A stretch of 5,662 nucleotides of DNA. It comes from Bacillus sp. (in: firmicutes). Its GTDB lineage: Bacteria > Bacillota > Bacilli > Bacillales > Cytobacillaceae. Positions 4,468-5,662 of this stretch are shown here, piece by piece. The notes beneath the pieces are model-generated. The model had not been told where the DNA came from. It saw nothing but the letters and a program-made list of their open reading frames with translations, and ran no database searches. Each line of letters opens with the position of its first letter. Position 1 is the first letter of the stretch. Where the stretch lies: NCBI GenBank assembly GCA_003457145.1, contig DMSR01000061.1, forward strand, positions 1-5,662. The letters run 5' to 3'. The position numbers were made by a program, and so were the translations under genes.

Positions 4468-5662
4468 ATGGCTTTATATAATGAATGGGCAGAGCAAATT
4501 AAAAGCTATAATCGCAATATAAAATTATCTTTTATTGCCAATATTTTAACACAAATTGGTCTTGGGATTTTTATGGTCATTTATAACTTTTATATCAGGG
4601 AACTTGGATATAACGAGCTGGTTAATGGTAAGGTCATTTCGATGGCGGCCCTCGCCACAGCGCTAGTTCTGATACCTGCAGGAATATTGAGCGATAAAGT
4701 AGGCAGGAAGAAGCTAATGCTTTTTGGTGCTATTTCGACTGGGATTATTTTATTTGCAAGGAGTATGGTCGAGGATCATTCGCTGCTGATTCTATTTGCG
4801 TTTGGAACTGGGCTGGCATCAGCTTTCGTCCAGGTTTCAATTATTCCCTGGCTGGCCGAAAACTCTAAACCAGAACAGCGAGTGCATTTATTCAGCATTC
4901 ACTTTGCGGCAATGACTTCGGCACATGTAATTGGCAGTTTACTAGGCGGAGTGCTGACAGATTTGTTTGGCATTATTGTACCTGACCTTGAAAGCATCAG
5001 ATATACATTGATCTTTGGTGCAATCTTATTTATTTCCGGGACTATACCACTAATAAAGCTGACTGAAATGTCGAAGGTGAAGAAAGACCGGCTGAAAGTC
5101 AGCGGTTTAAACAAGCTGTTCATGCACCGGGATAGCATGAAAATAATCCTGTTGTTTGCACTTGCCCAATTGATGATTGGCTTTGGAGCAGGTCTTGTTA
5201 TTCCATATTTGAACTTGTATTTCGCCGATAGATTTTATGCATCTAATTCGTTAATTGGTTTAGTGATATCTCTTGGCCAGGGAGCTACGGCCGCAGCGAT
5301 GATCATAGGTCCCATGGTTGTACGCAGGCTTGGCGAAGTTAAGGCTGTCGTGACTTTGCAGCTCTTGTCACTGCCATTTTTATTGTTGACGGCATACACA
5401 GAACATTTTTGGCTGGCCGCCGTAGGATTCTTATTTCGACAAGCATTGATGAACGCCGGAAACCCTATTCAGATGTCTTTAATGATGGCTCAGGTCGATG
5501 ATTCGATGAAGGGTCTGGCGAATTCTGTGAATCAGATGGTATTTAACTTAGGTTGGGCTTTAATGGGCCCTGTTTCTACCGGAATCGTGCTGAAGTACGG
5601 TTCATATTGGGGTTATGCCATGGTCTTTACTGTGACAGCTGGACTATACTTAATTGGATCGT
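4468..5662 (+). CDS. Major facilitator superfamily transporter, 3' end cut by the window
   Basis: This is a membrane transporter of the 12-helix MFS type; 398 residues are visible with no stop before the window end. ATG 4468 has GAGGTG (4454-4459) 8 bases upstream. A polar N-terminal segment of about 18 residues precedes helix 1 (about 19-42). Hydrophobic helices follow at about 53-74, 83-100, 105-128, 143-170, 179-198, then 224-251, 262-283, 291-309, 313-334, 352-376 and 379 to the end. The MFS signature GILSDKVGRKK (72-82) lies in the loop between helices 2 and 3. A basic loop (about 203-221, KVKKDRLK) joins the two halves and should be cytoplasmic, and MVVRRLGEVK (283-292) is the matching loop of the second half. 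The fold is clear, but no residue points to a substrate; drug or metabolite export are only guesses. It has its own promoter and lies after the yusE terminator. Confidence 0.9.
   Translation, partial: MALYNEWAEQIKSYNRNIKLSFIANILTQIGLGIFMVIYNFYIRELGYNELVNGKVISMAALATALVLIPAGILSDKVGRKKLMLFGAISTGIILFARSMVEDHSLLILFAFGTGLASAFVQVSIIPWLAENSKPEQRVHLFSIHFAAMTSAHVIGSLLGGVLTDLFGIIVPDLESIRYTLIFGAILFISGTIPLIKLTEMSKVKKDRLKVSGLNKLFMHRDSMKIILLFALAQLMIGFGAGLVIPYLNLYFADRFYASNSLIGLVISLGQGATAAAMIIGPMVVRRLGEVKAVVTLQLLSLPFLLLTAYTEHFWLAAVGFLFRQALMNAGNPIQMSLMMAQVDDSMKGLANSVNQMVFNLGWALMGPVSTGIVLKYGSYWGYAMVFTVTAGLYLIGS

Noticed and set aside
4899..5138. 79-codon minus-strand open frame
   Set aside because: It is antisense to the MFS transporter, whose continuous 398-residue frame with signature motif explains this region.

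Overview
The window looks like a Bacillaceae chromosome (Bacillus, Mesobacillus, Neobacillus or Cytobacillus type). The reasons are strong AGGAGG-type ribosome binding sites, sigma-A-like promoters, U-tailed intrinsic terminators, and a gene order that matches, from memory, the Bacillus subtilis fadA-fadE-yusI-gcvH-yusG-yusF-yusE block. All supported genes are on the + strand. No RNA genes, insertion sequences, CRISPR arrays or phage genes are visible.

Layout. Bases 1-27 are the last nine codons (stop included) of what looks like the thiolase gene fadA. A 91-base gap with an 8-bp hairpin leads to fadE (119-1903), a 594-residue acyl-CoA dehydrogenase that ends at a strong terminator (1917-1956). 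A spacer of about 180 bases carries a candidate promoter for yusI (2135-2491), an ArsC/Spx-fold protein with a CxxC motif. Next is gcvH (2547-2927), the lipoyl carrier of glycine cleavage, which has its own terminator. An intergenic stretch of about 240 bases, with no convincing promoter, precedes yusG (3206-3445), a 79-residue protein of unknown function with a Cys-containing C-terminal tail, again followed by a terminator. A consensus -10 element starts the pair yusF (stand-alone Toprim protein, 3639-3989) and yusE (thioredoxin-like, 3997-4323). Their terminator stem uses the yusE stop codon as its loop. A good promoter (4404-4432) then drives a major facilitator superfamily transporter (4468 to the window end, 3' end cut off). 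I do not recall a transporter at this place in B. subtilis, so the conserved block probably ends here.

How the genes work together. fadA and fadE belong to fatty-acid beta-oxidation. gcvH serves glycine cleavage and, in B. subtilis, is also the entry point of protein lipoylation. YusI, YusG and YusE are small proteins with paired or terminal cysteines around gcvH, which suggests thiol-redox chemistry but does not prove it. Terminators cut the region into at least five units: fadA-fadE, yusI-gcvH, yusG, yusF-yusE, and the transporter. The neighbours are therefore conserved in order but mostly not co-transcribed.

This is mostly a conserved housekeeping region. I found no clear new system. The points most worth a second look are the uncharacterised YusG/YusF/YusE/YusI proteins and several small regulatory structures between genes.
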